DNA of 64,000 nt from Protonemura montana (Eukaryota; Arthropoda; Insecta; Plecoptera; Nemouridae). Shown piece after piece: positions 1-12,600 of the stretch (positions within the stretch are counted from its first letter, which is position 1; each line of letters begins with the position of its first letter). The notes below the pieces were generated by a model. The model worked only from the letters and a program-made list of their open reading frames with translations. It searched no databases and was not told the DNA's origin. The position numbers were made by a program, and so were the translations under genes. Where the stretch lies: positions 18,748,651 through 18,812,650 of the forward strand of contig OX387603.1 in assembly GCA_947568835.1 (NCBI GenBank), in the 5' to 3' direction.

Positions 1-66
1 GATTGATAAAAACATCTGCACTATCACAGGGGATATTATTATTATAACTATAAGTAATAAATCCAT

Positions 67-72
67 TTTATT
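67..72 (-). terminator. Polyadenylation signal of SIN1
   Basis: AATAAA on the minus strand lies 16 bases after the SIN1 stop codon. It implies a very short 3' UTR, with cleavage near or beyond the left window edge. Confidence 0.5.
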
Positions 73-87
73 GGGTAGGTAATTAAA

Positions 88-3000
88 TTACCTAGATCCT
101 AACAAGCTCCGTCTCCGATGAGATTTCCGTTCTCGCTGAGCCATGTATTCTCTCCGTCGTACGCTGGATCTTAATTCTAGGATGTGATTTATTTTCTGGA
201 TGATGTTTTCGCACGTTTGTTGGTCTGACTCGAAGTCGTGGTGCTTGAATGTAGTTGGCGATGACGAATTTAGCTGCAGTGAGCTGGCTTGCTCAGTGAT
301 TAGAGATGCAGACTGGTGATAAACTAAACGAAACGTTGCTCGACTACTCGACTTAATGTCGGCCAAGTCGCAAGCTACGACACTGTCCATGTCATAACTG
401 ACTGCCTTTTGTCGGTTCCAGAATTTAGCGCTAACTTTTTGCTGAACTATTGGATCAATTTCTATCTTTTCACCGGAAATACCTGTAATATAAAAGAAAC
501 TGTGTTTTTTATTGTAAATTTATCATAACCACCACTAAAAATTCAAACAAGCAAATCAACATTGAAGGTTGTTCACTTGTTAAACCAAACATATTTATCT
601 TATGCTATAAGCCTATAACATCTACAAAGATCACACTGTACAGCGATATTGCTATCAGACATAGGAAGTTACAACTTAGATTTCACCAATCAATGCAGAG
701 AATGGTATGGCAGGTAACTGAGTGAATGCTGGACTGTTCTTTTTTTTTTTCTTAATATCTTAATTTAAAAACTGGGATGAATTCTAAATTTCTTACAATT
801 AAGAAAATAAGATATTGAAAAGTGTTAAATTGAGTTGAAAAAAAAACGTTTGTTTAACCTACTCCAGTTTAGGTAATTGTATCTTTCTCTTTCCTGTTCC
901 CCAGTATTCAACAAATATATTATATTTTCTCACCTAAATTTATTTCTGTTTTTGTCCTGACTTTGTTTATTATATAAACACGATATGATTGGTACAGAGG
1001 CGCTTCCATCGCAGTCATATGACCTTTCATGCGAAGCAAATCTTCATTTTCTTGAGTTAAAGCTGGAAATTAACAAAACGTTAGTTTTACTTTTAACTAA
1101 AAAATAATGTCTTTCTTTCTGTTCCTAGCATGAAATGAACTAAACAATTGCAATTTTCATCCTTACAGTGATAATTGCAGAAGTCAAATTCTTATTATTT
1201 ATCTGAAAGTTGGGGGAATGGGCAGGGGGAGAGATGCTGGAAAAATGAACAACCAAACCAGTACAAGAACCCAGGACCTTTGAGGTGCCAGTCAGGTGCT
1301 TTAACAACTAAGCTGTCCAGGCAAACAAGATTCCAGCCTCGTGGGGCGGGATAAGAGGTTTGTTTGGGACTCTATGTTGGCTACACGTAAAAAAAACAAC
1401 ATATATGTTATCCAAATTTCCTTGCATTAAAAAAACTGTAATCTTCAATCACTTTCACTACCCAGCCAAGAACTTACTACTTTAAGCTTTAATCTCCATA
1501 ATGTTAGTGCACACATACCTTTGGTTTTAGCACTTTCCTCTTGTGCTTCTGCGTTTTCGTCACGGCTCTTGAAAATGGGGAAGCATTCATCTAATTTTCT
1601 CTCCATCTCTTTTTCTTGTCTTTCAACAAGAGCAAGAAACGTGAACCCAAATTTCCCAACGTTTTCTTTTGCTTCCAAACAAGGGAAGTCCCAATCAACT
1701 TCACCGTCGTCTTCTGCTATGTACAAGCCATAGTACTCAACACTGTCTCTAAAAGGGTAATGCAAGATTCACAATTAACATTATCTTTGTGAACTTGTTA
1801 AAGATACTGAAGAGAAACCTACCAGCAGCTTACAGCCTAACCTGGCCTAATGCAATTTACAAAATCTTTCAATAATATTGATATGGCATCAATTATGGCC
1901 CATACCTGTAAATGTATTAACTATTTGTTACTCATACTAGAGACATTTAAAAAAAATGTTAGCCATTATTTGTATCTTTAGTACCTATCAATCATGGTGC
2001 ACTGAGAAGCAGTAATTGACTATACCACTTTAACTTTTCTTGTTACTGGGTTTACTTGAAACGTAATGTCTCTGCAGTTGCCAATGTTACTTTGACCCAT
2101 TTGTATCTCCAACAGAACAGTTAAACTAGAGCTTCACAATAGCTGGAAAATTTTGAAATTTTGAAAAAAAAATATATGTTATTTTACGTGAAAAAAAAGG
2201 AAAGTGGAGATGTTATGGAACTTACCAAGATGCTAAGCCACGATAGACTTGTGTTTGCAAACATTTTGGTTTTACGTGAAAAAAAAAGGAAAGTGGAGAT
2301 GTTACGGAACTTACCAAGATGCTAAGCCACAATAGACTTGTGTTTGCAAACATTTTGGCTAATAATGCCTTGGTCAAACCTAAACCACAAAAACTTACCC
2401 TGATAAAAATAAAATAAAAAATATTGTAGTGACCAAGGCATTAGCCAAAATATTTACAAGTGATCGAAAGCAAACCACCATTGCTTTACTTCTCGGTAGA
2501 TTCCGTTACAACGCTTTATAACTGGTGTTTTTGGATTCCTTGAGAAATTCTGAGTCAATTTAGGTTGTGGATCAATGTTCAAGGTACTTGTAGAAAGTTA
2601 GTGAGTATTGTGTAATGATTCTAACTTTGGCTAGAACTTTGATATAACATTGGCTCTTTAAGGATTAAAATAACACTGTAGAATGTAGTTTTTCCAAAAT
2701 ATTTACTAAATATGTTGTCTCAGGCCCAAATTGACTCAGAATTTCACAAGGAAACAATAAATACTTTTTATAGTATAATCTGATAAGTAATAATAGTGCA
2801 GCAGTGTAGCTCAATTGATTTCTGTTGGCAATCAACAGGTCAGACCGACATACACAGTTAAGTACCGATCTTGCGATATCACCCTAAAGGTGAAAGGAAT
2901 GTAAAAAAATCTTGGAAGTGTTCTTGGAAGAGTCTTAACTTATAAAAAAATTGTATCTTTACTTACTTAAAGTTATGGTCTTCATGCTCCAGTGTGTATT

Positions 3001-4158
3001 TCCAGCATATCAGACCGATAAGGTCGGAAACTTTGGCGGTTGCTAATATTGCTACATGCATTGGATAATTCCTCTGGGGTAATGGAAGCATCGTTAAAAA
3101 TATCCCATACTTTTTTGTTGCTACTCCAACTTGAGCCTAATAATGAAAGAAAGTTCAAGAAATTAAAATGTAAATATTTCTTTAACAGTTATAGTGTACA
3201 CTAGCAAGCATTAATTTCTACTCACGTTTCCATCACACTTTGAATACTCTATGTAAGGGTTTTGTGGTAAATGTGGGCATCGTTCTAGTTGTTCACTCAA
3301 TAATGAACGTTTCTTGACATTCAGGATAGGAACTTTTGGCTTGTGCTCTAAATTCTTCTTTTCAAACAATTCTGATCTCTCTCCATCTGCAAAAAAAAAA
3401 TTGCTCAAAACCTTCTAGCTCAACGTTTAATCTTATATGAAGAAATATTTATAGTCAAGCTTTAATTTAGTAGGAACCTGTAAGCGGAGCAGAACTCCAT
3501 TCCCATTTAATATTTTTGGTTCTTGATGCCTTTCTTCGATCTTCATCCATCTTTTCTAGTCTTTGAGCAGTATTTGACCTATGCCGATGTGCGCCATAAT
3601 CCAGATCTGCAATTGTATTTGATAAAATAAATTGCACTAAGCTAACAGGTACTAAGTAGAGGAGATAAATAATGTGGCCAAGCTGACGGCCGACCTAATT
3701 TCTATTTGGCAAATGTCTTAAAGCTATATGTTTGATCTCTCTTACCAGATTGTATGTCAAAAGACTGGCCCATTACATCAAGCTCGTCGTCTTCTTCATC
3801 ACTTTCATCAACTCCAGGATAACATTCAAATTTTGAGTTGGTGCTGAGCTTACGAGGCAAGTCTTCTCCCAGCATTACCATTTCACACATCCCTGAAACA
3901 AAGTGATATCATAATGAAAAAAACGCAATAGTACCGCAATTTAAGTGTAATGTTGGTTCGGGGATATTATATTCTGTATTTTTTGTCATTTCTCAGCGAA
4001 ATTGGAGATTTTATAGGTTATGTGAATAGCACGTCAAGAGGGGGATTGGGATTTATCAGTCCATCAGCAAAAAGATCCTACATACCTGTATCATCTGAAG
4101 AAATGAAGGAATTTCGAATATGCGAAAGCAACCAGTGTTTATTATCATAAAGAGCCAT
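88..4158 (-). CDS. MAPKAP1: SIN1 (MAPKAP1), mTOR complex 2 subunit, Ras-binding domain absent from the model
   Basis: Eight exons (4158-4086, 3892-3746, 3606-3478, 3386-3226, 3136-2967, 1748-1519, 1062-934, 482-88) join in frame to 477 residues ending in TAA. The N-terminus (MALYDNKHWLLSHIRNSF, then DDTGMCEMVMLGED) matches the conserved SIN1 start. SNTAQRLEKM, the CRIM-domain signature (LIGLICWKYT, then YIAEDDGEVDWDFP and KFGFTFLALVE) and the C-terminal PH domain (NLGISGEKIEIDP, VVACDLADI, FESDQQTCENIIQKIN) follow in order. In known biology SIN1 bridges Rictor and mTOR, recruits Akt through CRIM and binds phosphoinositides through PH. The splice from 1519 to 1062 keeps frame (AKTK-ALTQENEDLL) yet skips the roughly 75-residue Ras-binding domain found between CRIM and PH in vertebrate SIN1. 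I found no coding exon for it in the 456-bp intron. The alternative is an unseen micro-exon or isoform. The orthology is very secure. Confidence 0.95.
1195..1335 (-). mobile_element. tRNA-derived SINE in a SIN1 intron
   Basis: Read on the minus strand, the segment starts GCCTGGACAGCTTAGTTGTT, then AAAGCACCTGACTGGCA and GGTCCTGGGTTC. This is a degenerate tRNA body: an A-box-like CTTAGTTGTTAAAGCA, an anticodon-arm-like middle and a B-box-like GGTCCTGGGTTC. A non-tRNA pyrimidine-rich tail follows, ending near CAACTTTCAGATAAATAA. It sits alone inside the SIN1 intron between exons 6 and 7. The arms no longer pair perfectly, so it is a SINE copy and not a working tRNA gene. Confidence 0.6.
2182..2358. 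repeat. Tandem duplication of an 88-bp unit
   Basis: Two head-to-tail copies of 88 bp (2182-2269 and 2270-2358), each starting TTTTACGTGAAAAAAA and ending AAACATTTTGG, differ at only a few positions. The low divergence marks a recent local duplication in a SIN1 intron. The right unit runs into an inverted-repeat element. Confidence 0.85.
2346..2460. repeat. Short inverted-repeat (MITE-like) element
   Basis: The left arm GCAAACATTTTGGCTAAT plus GCCTTGGTCA is matched by its reverse complement at about 2431-2460 (TGACCAAGGCATTAGCC, AAAATATTTAC). The two arms enclose about 50 bp of A-rich sequence with no coding capacity. It abuts the 88-bp duplication, so the two may be parts of one element. 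Confidence 0.55.
2536..2752. mobile_element. MITE-like element with about 30-bp terminal inverted repeats
   Basis: The left end CCTTGAGAAATTCTGAGTCA, continuing ATTTAGG, is mirrored at the right end by AAATTGACTCAGAATTTC followed by ACAAGG. The arms pair over about 27-30 bases with a few mismatches and enclose about 150 bp of AT-rich, non-coding DNA. The size and arrangement are those of a non-autonomous DNA transposon. I could not settle a target-site duplication. Confidence 0.6.
2797..2870 (+). repeat. Possible degraded tRNA-like SINE head
   Basis: GTGTAGCTCAATTGATT resembles a tRNA D-arm with A box (TAGCTCAATTG). It is followed by a loop TTGGCAA between short arms and a weak B-box-like GGTCAGACCGACA. 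The acceptor stem is not convincing, so this is a decayed SINE head at best. Confidence 0.35.
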
Positions 4159-4496
4159 ACTTCAAAGAAATGTATGTGATTTTCGGGTGCCAGTAAACAC
4201 CTGTCAGTCAAGCCATTTTCGTTCCTAACGCATTGAGCGCGCGCGAACATTAAATTCTCGGAATAGGGATAGTGGAATTTCTCATGAGTAATCTCTTAGT
4301 CGTGAATCATGACTCTTACTAAGAAATGTAATGACTTCCAAAACATATCCTCTTTTAAAAGCAGATGCACCACACATCTCATTTTGTTGTGACTAGTTCA
4401 ATAAGGTTCAATGCTTTTACACTATACTACGTGGGTTAGGATTAGGATATATATAGGTAGGTACCAATAAGGTAAACAATACGTCACTTTGATTAG

Positions 4497-5863
4497 CTAA
4501 TTATTTTCCACTTTTGTAAGAAAACAAGACACAGATCTTGCCAAAGATTTGTATGCAATTGCTTGAGAACTCTCTGGCAGTAAAATTGAAATCGGTTTGC
4601 CACTGTCTGTGCTCTCTGATATTGATGGATGAAGAGGGATATCTTGTAAAATATTTATATCTGTAATGATAAAATAGTATTTACTGATTAAAAATGAAAA
4701 TACATATTTTCAAAACATTCAGCTTAAATCTAATTTTTCCTTACCAAGTTCTTTAGCAAGTTCTCTCGTTCCATCTCCAAACAACGATAAAGAATTGTGG
4801 CATGATGGGCAGATAATTGAACTCATGTTCTGAACAATTCCAACTATAGGCACTGCTAATTTCTGAAACATGACTGCCCCTCTTCTAGTCACTTGTAAAG
4901 CAGCTGTTTGTGGGGTTGTAACTAGAACCACACCTGAAAAAATAGGATTATCTATAAAGTGATTATAAATGATTAAAACCGTAAAATGTAAAAGATTCAC
5001 TTGCCCGCTAAAGGCAAGTTTTGAATGAGCGAGAGGTGCGTATCGCCTGTGCCTGGTGGAGTGTCGATGATGAGGTAATCAAGCGGGCCCCAAGCCACCT
5101 TCCTGAGCATGCGGTCAATTGCGCTCATTACCATAAGACCACGCCAGATCACGGGGGATTTCTCATCGACCAAAAATCCCATCGACATACTGAAACATAT
5201 TCTGACAACATTATTCACATCTAGACATTTATGTTTGACAGCTTTGGAAAGATGAATCCTGCCAGAAAAAACCTAATGTTCAGTAAATCATGAAGTTATT
5301 ACCATTTCACACCGTAATTCATAAGAGGCTTCATAAGATTATCGTCAGTTAACAACGGAGTGTCGTGTAAATTCATCATCAGCGGTATTGATGGCCCAAA
5401 TACATCTGCGTCAAGAAGGCCCACTTCCTTCTCTGGTTCGATACTTTTCAGAGCGGTGGCTAGATTGACTGTTACAAAAATTGCAACAGAAATAATTTGT
5501 AAAATGTCCCGTGAATGTCGTTCTCGAAAAGCAACTGTGGTCAGATAGGTGCCTACCTGCAGTTGTGGATTTTCCGACACCACCTTTTCCAGAAGCAACG
5601 AGTATAATATGTTTTACTCCAGATATTGGTTTCCTTTTTGGTAAATTTCGTGCCATCATCTCTGCCTGTCGCTTGTCTAGTTCAGAGCTGTTGTTCTTCA
5701 GCTGGTATGACACAACACTCCTGCTCAAAAACGGCACCTAAAAAATATTGAAAGAGCTATCATCACACTCCAGCAGTTTTAAGTCTTGATTGAACTCTTT
5801 AGCGTGCTAACTTACATCAACTGGAATTTTCTTTTGAAAAATCGACAAAATGATTTGCCTCAT
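4497..5863 (-). CDS. NUBPL: NUBPL/Ind1, mitochondrial P-loop ATPase for complex I Fe-S assembly
   Basis: Six exons (5863-5816, 5737-5557, 5468-5303, 5189-5005, 4933-4745, 4660-4497) give 310 residues, close to the 319 of human NUBPL. The Mrp/NBP35 P-loop is plain ([15 protein letters not shown]), followed by [31 protein letters not shown], the Walker-B-like [10 protein letters not shown] and the family's C-terminal CxxC (ICPSC), which binds the bridging cluster. Family knowledge: it delivers 4Fe-4S clusters to respiratory complex I in the matrix. The basic N-terminus ([12 protein letters not shown]) suits a mitochondrial presequence but is short. The intron after exon 4 has a GC donor (GCGG|GCAAGT). 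Reading that site as GT breaks frame, so the GC-AG call rests on phase as well as consensus. It lies about 340 bp upstream of SIN1 on the same strand. Confidence 0.95.
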
Positions 5864-6650
5864 TTTGCTTTTTTAACCTTACTTTCACAGTAATAGTATC
5901 AGTGGTTGGTTAACTCAGACTACTCACTAACTAAAAAAAGTACAAAGTCTTAAGTATGTGAGAAGGTAAACATATTAGAAATATCAAAGATCAAACGATC
6001 AAATTTACTTTCTTAAAAATAGAAATAGGTGCAAACCACTTCTTTGACATGCAGTCAAACTTCAGCGCCATAGTTTGCAGTGGGCAGCGCCACCTGACCA
6101 AAGCACCTGACCACCCTTCGATTGAAATGAAGATGGCTGACAAAATAGTCTAGGGGAAATTATGTCAAGGAGATTGATCAATGTTGTTAATATGTGACAG
6201 TAAGTCTTATAGATTTATAATTTAAAATAAAGTTTCTCTTCTTTCGTTATTGCCTCGTTAAAATTTTCATTTATTATTTCGCAGGTTTTCCAAATTTTGG
6301 ATCTATTATTTATAGAGCAACTTCCAAAATTTGTCAATGACATTAAAATTGGTTCAATCACCCACAAAAATATTTACAGCAATTTTAGAATGATATAAAT
6401 CTATCATGATTTGTAAGAAATGGCGAGGCATGCTTCTCGCCAACAATGGAACATATTGCATCTATTTTAGGGTTGCCAAAAATGTCAATTTAGGTGCACA
6501 TGTTCTGGAACTGGCGAAAATAGTTTTTTGTTAGTGCGCTTAGATTGCTGTATTTTTAGTGCTTGCTGTGAGTGACTGTGTTGGAAAAAGAAAATTAATG
6601 CAAGCTGTTTGTTTCAGAATCGGAGGTGTCACTTTGGTTTTGGTTAGATA
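5864..6650. promoter_or_regulatory. Shared divergent promoter region of NUBPL and SMG7
   Basis: The start codons of NUBPL (minus) and SMG7 (plus) face away from each other across 787 bp with no other gene, so both must be served from here. A YY1/Pho-like AAGATGGCTGAC lies at about 6130 on the plus strand. I see no TATA box at a convincing position. The UTR limits cannot be placed from sequence alone. Confidence 0.45.
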
Positions 6651-9600
6651 ATGGGATTGAAAGCTGCTGTGCAAGCATTACAGTAGGTTCATCTTTGTAT
6701 TTTACAATATGGGAACTACCATCGAAGAAATATTTGCCAATTGCCATACGTCTACTGACTCTTATTTTTCTGTAGGAAAGCAGAGAAGTTAAAGGAGAAG
6801 GTACAATGTACAAGAGATCTGTTGAATGACAATGATGCATGGATCTGCCAACAACAGCTGCAGAGAATTTACCAACAAGTGCTTATTCTTGATTTGGAGT
6901 ATGCATTGGACCGAAAAGTTGAGCAGGATCTTTGGAGTCATGGATTCAAAAACTACATTGGCTCATTGCAAGCACTAGCCAAAGATAAGAAGGTAACACA
7001 TATTTTATTACATTTCATTGCTCTTCTGTTAGCACTCAACTTGCACTCAATTTATGTAGAAATGGTAATAGTTTTTTGTGCTCACTTTTTTGGATTTTCT
7101 AAATGTTTGTACAATCTAATAGAATTCTAAGCGGTCCGAGTCCCAAGCAATGCTGTCGTGGTGTTTGGAAGCAGCCAGCGGTTTCTACCTCACATTGCTC
7201 CAAGATATCTGCACAGCATTTGATCTTGACCTACCATTTCGAAGGTATTGCTTAGCAAAACCAGCATCAATATATTAAAAAAACTGTAAAGAACATTGCC
7301 ATTGACTTATTTACAAGTAACGATCAACTATTTTATACAATTTAGTTTCACTTTACATTGGTGTCGAGAACTATTATATAATTTACTCTTGCCTTGCGGA
7401 ATCTAGCTTGCTTGTCTGATGTGTATTAATGGAAAACAACTGTCTGGGCTGGTGGTCGCAATGAGTAAAATACTGGGTTTTTGACAGGAAAGGGTCTGTG
7501 TATGGGAGTAACCAGCAATGGACGGGGGCGGAAGAACTGAACCCTCCGCAGAACAGCTCATGCAACTATATCTGTCAGCACTGTCTGGTCCATCTTGGGG
7601 ACATTGCACGATATCGTAATCAAAGCCGGCAGGCAGAAGCCTTCTACAGGTAAGAAGAGCAACTAAACGTTATTGCCACAGATACACTATTCATGAAACG
7701 TCCAAGCCTTGTAAATCTGTTTCACTCCCTCTGCAGATTTCTGCACCCTGCAGTGTGAATCATCACATACCGATACCCATATGTTTTTTTATAAAGCATA
7801 AACTAACTCCATATAATTTTGACATCTTAAAGTTAATTTTATTTGGTTGCACCACTGTGCATTTGTTTAATCATGATCACTTTTATCGTTCCTTCTTGCA
7901 CTCTGCAGTTAGTGTTTAGGTAGGTCAATCAAAGTAAAGCAACAATGAGCTGGGTCAGGTGTTGGTTGGATGACCATCATATTAATGTCAAGTTTTTTTA
8001 GAAGAGGAGTGTAAAAGTTCTAGGAATTTTAAGAAATCCTGTAGTTGGAGTATTCGAGTTGACCTCCCTTTAGAAAAGATGTTAAAGCAGTGGTAGGCTA
8101 CGTACCGGCATCAAGTTTTTTTTCCTTCTTTTGAACCAGGTTAGGTTCGTTATCATTCTTACCATCACCTATTTATTCACCGACTTAATTAGACCAGTGT
8201 CGCAGGGCCAGTTGTCAAAAAAGTGTATCAAAATCAATTATCAATCAATCAACTTTGTTAGTGATACACTCGTAAGTGAACCCCATGTTCATGGTTGCAG
8301 ACATGCCGTGCTGCCGGCTCCTAGCAACGGCCACCCGTACAACCAGCTGGCGTTGCTGGAGGCAAGCCGCGGAGACCGACTCAGCACCGTATTCCATTAC
8401 GTGCGTAGCGTTGCAGTGCGCTTCCCTTTCCAGGCCGCAGCCACGAACCTTACGCGCACGCTAAACAAAAGCGTCGAGGAAAAGTAAGACATGATATCCT
8501 GTTAATTAGATTTGTGGACTCCAGCATGTTGGAAAAGAAAGTTGTTTCCAATCTCATTTTTTTTTACTAGCGCAGATGAACGCTTTCTTTAGATTTTTTT
8601 ATTGATGACTTGAAGCAAAGAAATAATGCAAGAGATTTCAAGACACGTATTAGTTCCCCCTCCGGGGCCATCCTTTACATTCAAGCTATGAGAGCAATAG
8701 ACTTTTTGAAAAAAAAAAAACTTCTTTTATTAAGTACTTAGTGCATTAAAAAAGTAATGCAAAAAATATCCATGTTGCAATGCTAAATGACTCGTGCATT
8801 AAGAATGCATTTCAACATACTCAGTGGCCCTAAGCTAGGATTGCAAATATGTGAGGAAAAAAACAACCCTTATCTTAAACTAATCTTATTCACCATCAGA
8901 AGGAGCTTGAGCATGACTGATAGCCTCCATTTTGTTGAGCAGACTGAATGTGGACGGGCGGCCCAAGCTGTCTGCCCAGGAATACGTAGCGGTATTCCTG
9001 AAGCTGCACGGACTGCTGCACTCGGCCACCGCGCTGGACCAGGCAGAGAAGTGCGTCAAGCTGCTGACCACCACGCTGACAGCACACATCGCCACCGAGA
9101 GCCTCACCTCATGGAAACTAGTGCAGGTAGGGACGCTGGTCAGTTAATTATTCTAATTCAGATGTTGGAGTTTACAACTGTGAGGATGCAGGGGCAAGCG
9201 TTTCCTTTTCCCTCTTCTCGATTCATGTTTATAAATGAAAAATGTAGGTTTGCTACGATGTATACAATAGGTATTGAAGTTTTTTGTTTCGGTAATTCCT
9301 TAGCGTTCCTCCATTCCATAAAATTTTCTAGAGTTTGTCTCATTATTATGCTTTATCCTCCAGATGCTGATAATCAACTTCTTTGCGCTGCACCACGCGG
9401 GCAGCTGCCTGGACACCACTCGAGTGGTGCACTTCCGCGACGACCAGCTTTCGACAGACGAGCGACGTGTTAAGAGGCTGGTGACCGACTTACTGGCCGG
9501 CTCGCTTAGCGCGTTCCTGCTGCCAGTGTACACGCTCAAGGAGGGCGAAACAATGCTCGAGTACTTTGCTCTACCAGCTAGTGAGTGTCTTGCTATGGAT

Positions 9601-12600
9601 TGTCCAGCTTTTCAAGGAACCTTTTGCTTCTCGCACCTTTGCATTATCTTTGTTAAAAAAAATTTGTAACAAACAAGAAAATGTAATACCATCAATTATC
9701 ATTCACCACTTACACATACTAAAATCTTGTATTTTCATGTGGATCTTCTCCTAGTTGGTATTTGGTGAAAAATTAAAAATGTTCAGTTGCATTGATTGAA
9801 TGTTTCCTTGCAGTCAAGCTGACTTTGGACTGGATTCGCTTGGAGCCGAAAGTGCTGACTGAGTCTGCATTCACGAACCGACTACAAATCTGGCCGAGCC
9901 TGTGCAAGCTTCTCAACGGGATGCAGCCTCTTATTGCAGAATTCAATGCCGACAAATGTAAGCACATAGCAGAGAGAAACTGACCCTTTTGACTGTCTAA
10001 AAATTATTTATCATACTTACAAAATTGCACTCGTAATCAATTCCTTTTTCAACGTGGAACCGAACACCAGTCAATTCACAACCCGATCATTGATTTTCTC
10101 AACATTTCCTGCAGTCGAGTCCGTGCCACTGCCTGAAGATCGCGACCTGCAGTGCTTTTTGCCCCTGGAGCAGTCACTCTCGTCGCTGCGTTTTGCATGC
10201 AACGACTGGAAGTCCGACCCCTCGCTGCTGAACCGTCTGCGTGCGTATAGACTTGTCGCTTTCGGGTTGTGGCTAGCCGATCTGCCCGACGGCCGGCTTG
10301 TTGTTAAGAAGGGGTCACCAGCTGGAAACAGGTCAACCCTGCTGTTTGAAGCTGTTGGCGGGCAACAGGTGAGTTGAGGGGACTGATTGCAGTGTGTGGA
10401 CGCTTTGAAAAGTGCATTTGTTTGAGAAATGTCTAATATTGTCTAATGTCTAAGAGTTGGAAAGTACTGTTTAGCCGCAGAGGGAGCACGTCTATGGAAT
10501 AATCTGCCGGGACAAGCGGTAGTACCATTGCCAAAAACCTCCAAAGAAATGAAGGCTAAACTTAGCAATATTCAAATAAAATAACAACATCCGATAGCAT
10601 TTATAAAGAAAAGCATGTCAAAGTTGTGAAATAAAAATAAATAAATAAAAGTAAATAGGGATGGACATCAGTTTCATCTCAAAAATTTTCGTCCATTGGC
10701 CATTGGAGGTACTGAATCTCGGCTGTCGCTGTTGATTGCATGTGTTTGAATGGCATGTGTTTATAAGAGGCTAGGAGTGCCGACCATTTAGGCAAAAACG
10801 TTAAGCGATGGTTTTTGCGATGGGCAGGTACCTCCGAGCGACCTGATACGCGAGCTAGAGGAGCTCTCGCTAGGCAAGCTTTCATCGCCAGCACCGTCGG
10901 AAGGCAGCAGCTGGGATAGTTCCGCGACCGGGGCTTCAACGCCCGACCACCTATCGGCCAACGCCGGGCGCACACCACCTTCACCCGGCCCCGACCACGT
11001 CGATACCACGCACGGTATGACAACCCAAACCGGCAACACTCGAGCGAAGTTTTTGAAAAGAGACATTTTGTCCTCGGTACATTTATGGGGTCACCTTTGG
11101 TCGTCAATGTGGCTGTGTTTGTTGCTGGCATAATCTCTGAGATGCTTAAATGTTTATTCCGATACAAATATCACGTCGCTGCAACACCCAGTGGTAGTTT
11201 AATCGCTAGCAACAATTGATCTGGAGTAATATCATGAGATTAGCAGAGACGTACTTAAAGTTGATTAATTATTATTGAATATCAATTGGCACGGTGCACG
11301 TTAGCTGAATCAACCAATTGCATTTAGTTCAAAGAAAGGTCATGTTTTGACTTGGTGCTTAAGTCCTGCTAGCTAGTATTTTGCTTCAGTAGTGGGCTGA
11401 GGAAGTTGGGAATTGATCTCCATATTAGTTTACTAACTATGCCCATACCCTTGTGACAGTACAAAACTTTTTTTCACTCTATCAAGTAACTGGATTGATC
11501 GGACATTGCTGTTCCTCAGAGCGACGGGCCGGCATCTTGAAGCCACAAGGTTCGCTGGAGAAGTCACGCGACGCAATCGAAGTTGCGCGAGAGTCGGGCT
11601 GGCCTGGGGACGCCGATGCATCCCCGCTGCCACCTCCGGTGCTGGCCAAACGCGGTAGACAGAATGTCGCCATGCAGGTGGGTGTCATTGCGCTCTCCCA
11701 GGTGATTCTCAATAGCGTTCTCCCTCGGTCAATACAGCCTACCCTTCACGTATCCCTGCAGGCCATCATGCGCAAGGCCAACTCGCTGACTGATTCGGAC
11801 ACCATTCGTGGCACCGAGTCCAAGCAGGTGACATTCAAGTCTCCGTCGCCGCCAGCCGCCAAGACACAGCCGTGGGCGCAAAAAGTCACAGCCAAATTGC
11901 AACCGACTGCACGACCACTCACGAACGGTGCTCAGTCGCAGCCCACGCCCGTCCTGCAACGCTCGAACATGTTTGCAAGCGCGTCCGACTCGAATCTGAC
12001 TGTTCACCAGCAGGTTGGTTAAATGTTTTTATGAGTGTCCAGTGGCAAAGGGCTAAGGATAATTTGTCCAGTGATTGTAAAAGCATTCGCTAATATTGGA
12101 AGAATATGGTCGCAGGCTATGACCAAGTAAAGATTGTATTTCATTTTGTGATTTGCCATTCTCTGCTTCCAAGCATTACAAGTTTGCAGTTTGCTTGCAA
12201 GTTTTGATTAAACATGATATGTTTAAAAGACAAAGCAGTCTAATGTGGAAAAATGCTTAGATTGAAATAGATTAACGGTATGTGTGAAGCTCAAAGAGAT
12301 TATGAAATACCAACAGTATATAAATTCAACAGCCAAACGCACCTCCCCGGTATTACGCCAACCCGCCGCCACAGTTTGGCCCGTCGATTCCCCCGCTTCT
12401 GGCGAACAACGTGCACGACCCGTGCAGGCTCCCCATGGGCCAGCCGCCACAGGCGCGGCTCTTCTCTCCCTGGCAGAGCACGGCCGACAACATCCCAATG
12501 CCACCAACTGCGTGGTGCGGAGCAGACCGGCGCATTGCGGGCCTGCCCGGCATGGACGACCACGGGCATGTGAACAACCGCAACGATGAGTTCCACCACG

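Noticed and set aside
8787-9473. 228-codon plus-strand open frame
   Set aside because: It crosses the SMG7 exon 8943-9126 in a wrong frame and runs through introns. The true frame joins both neighbouring exons.
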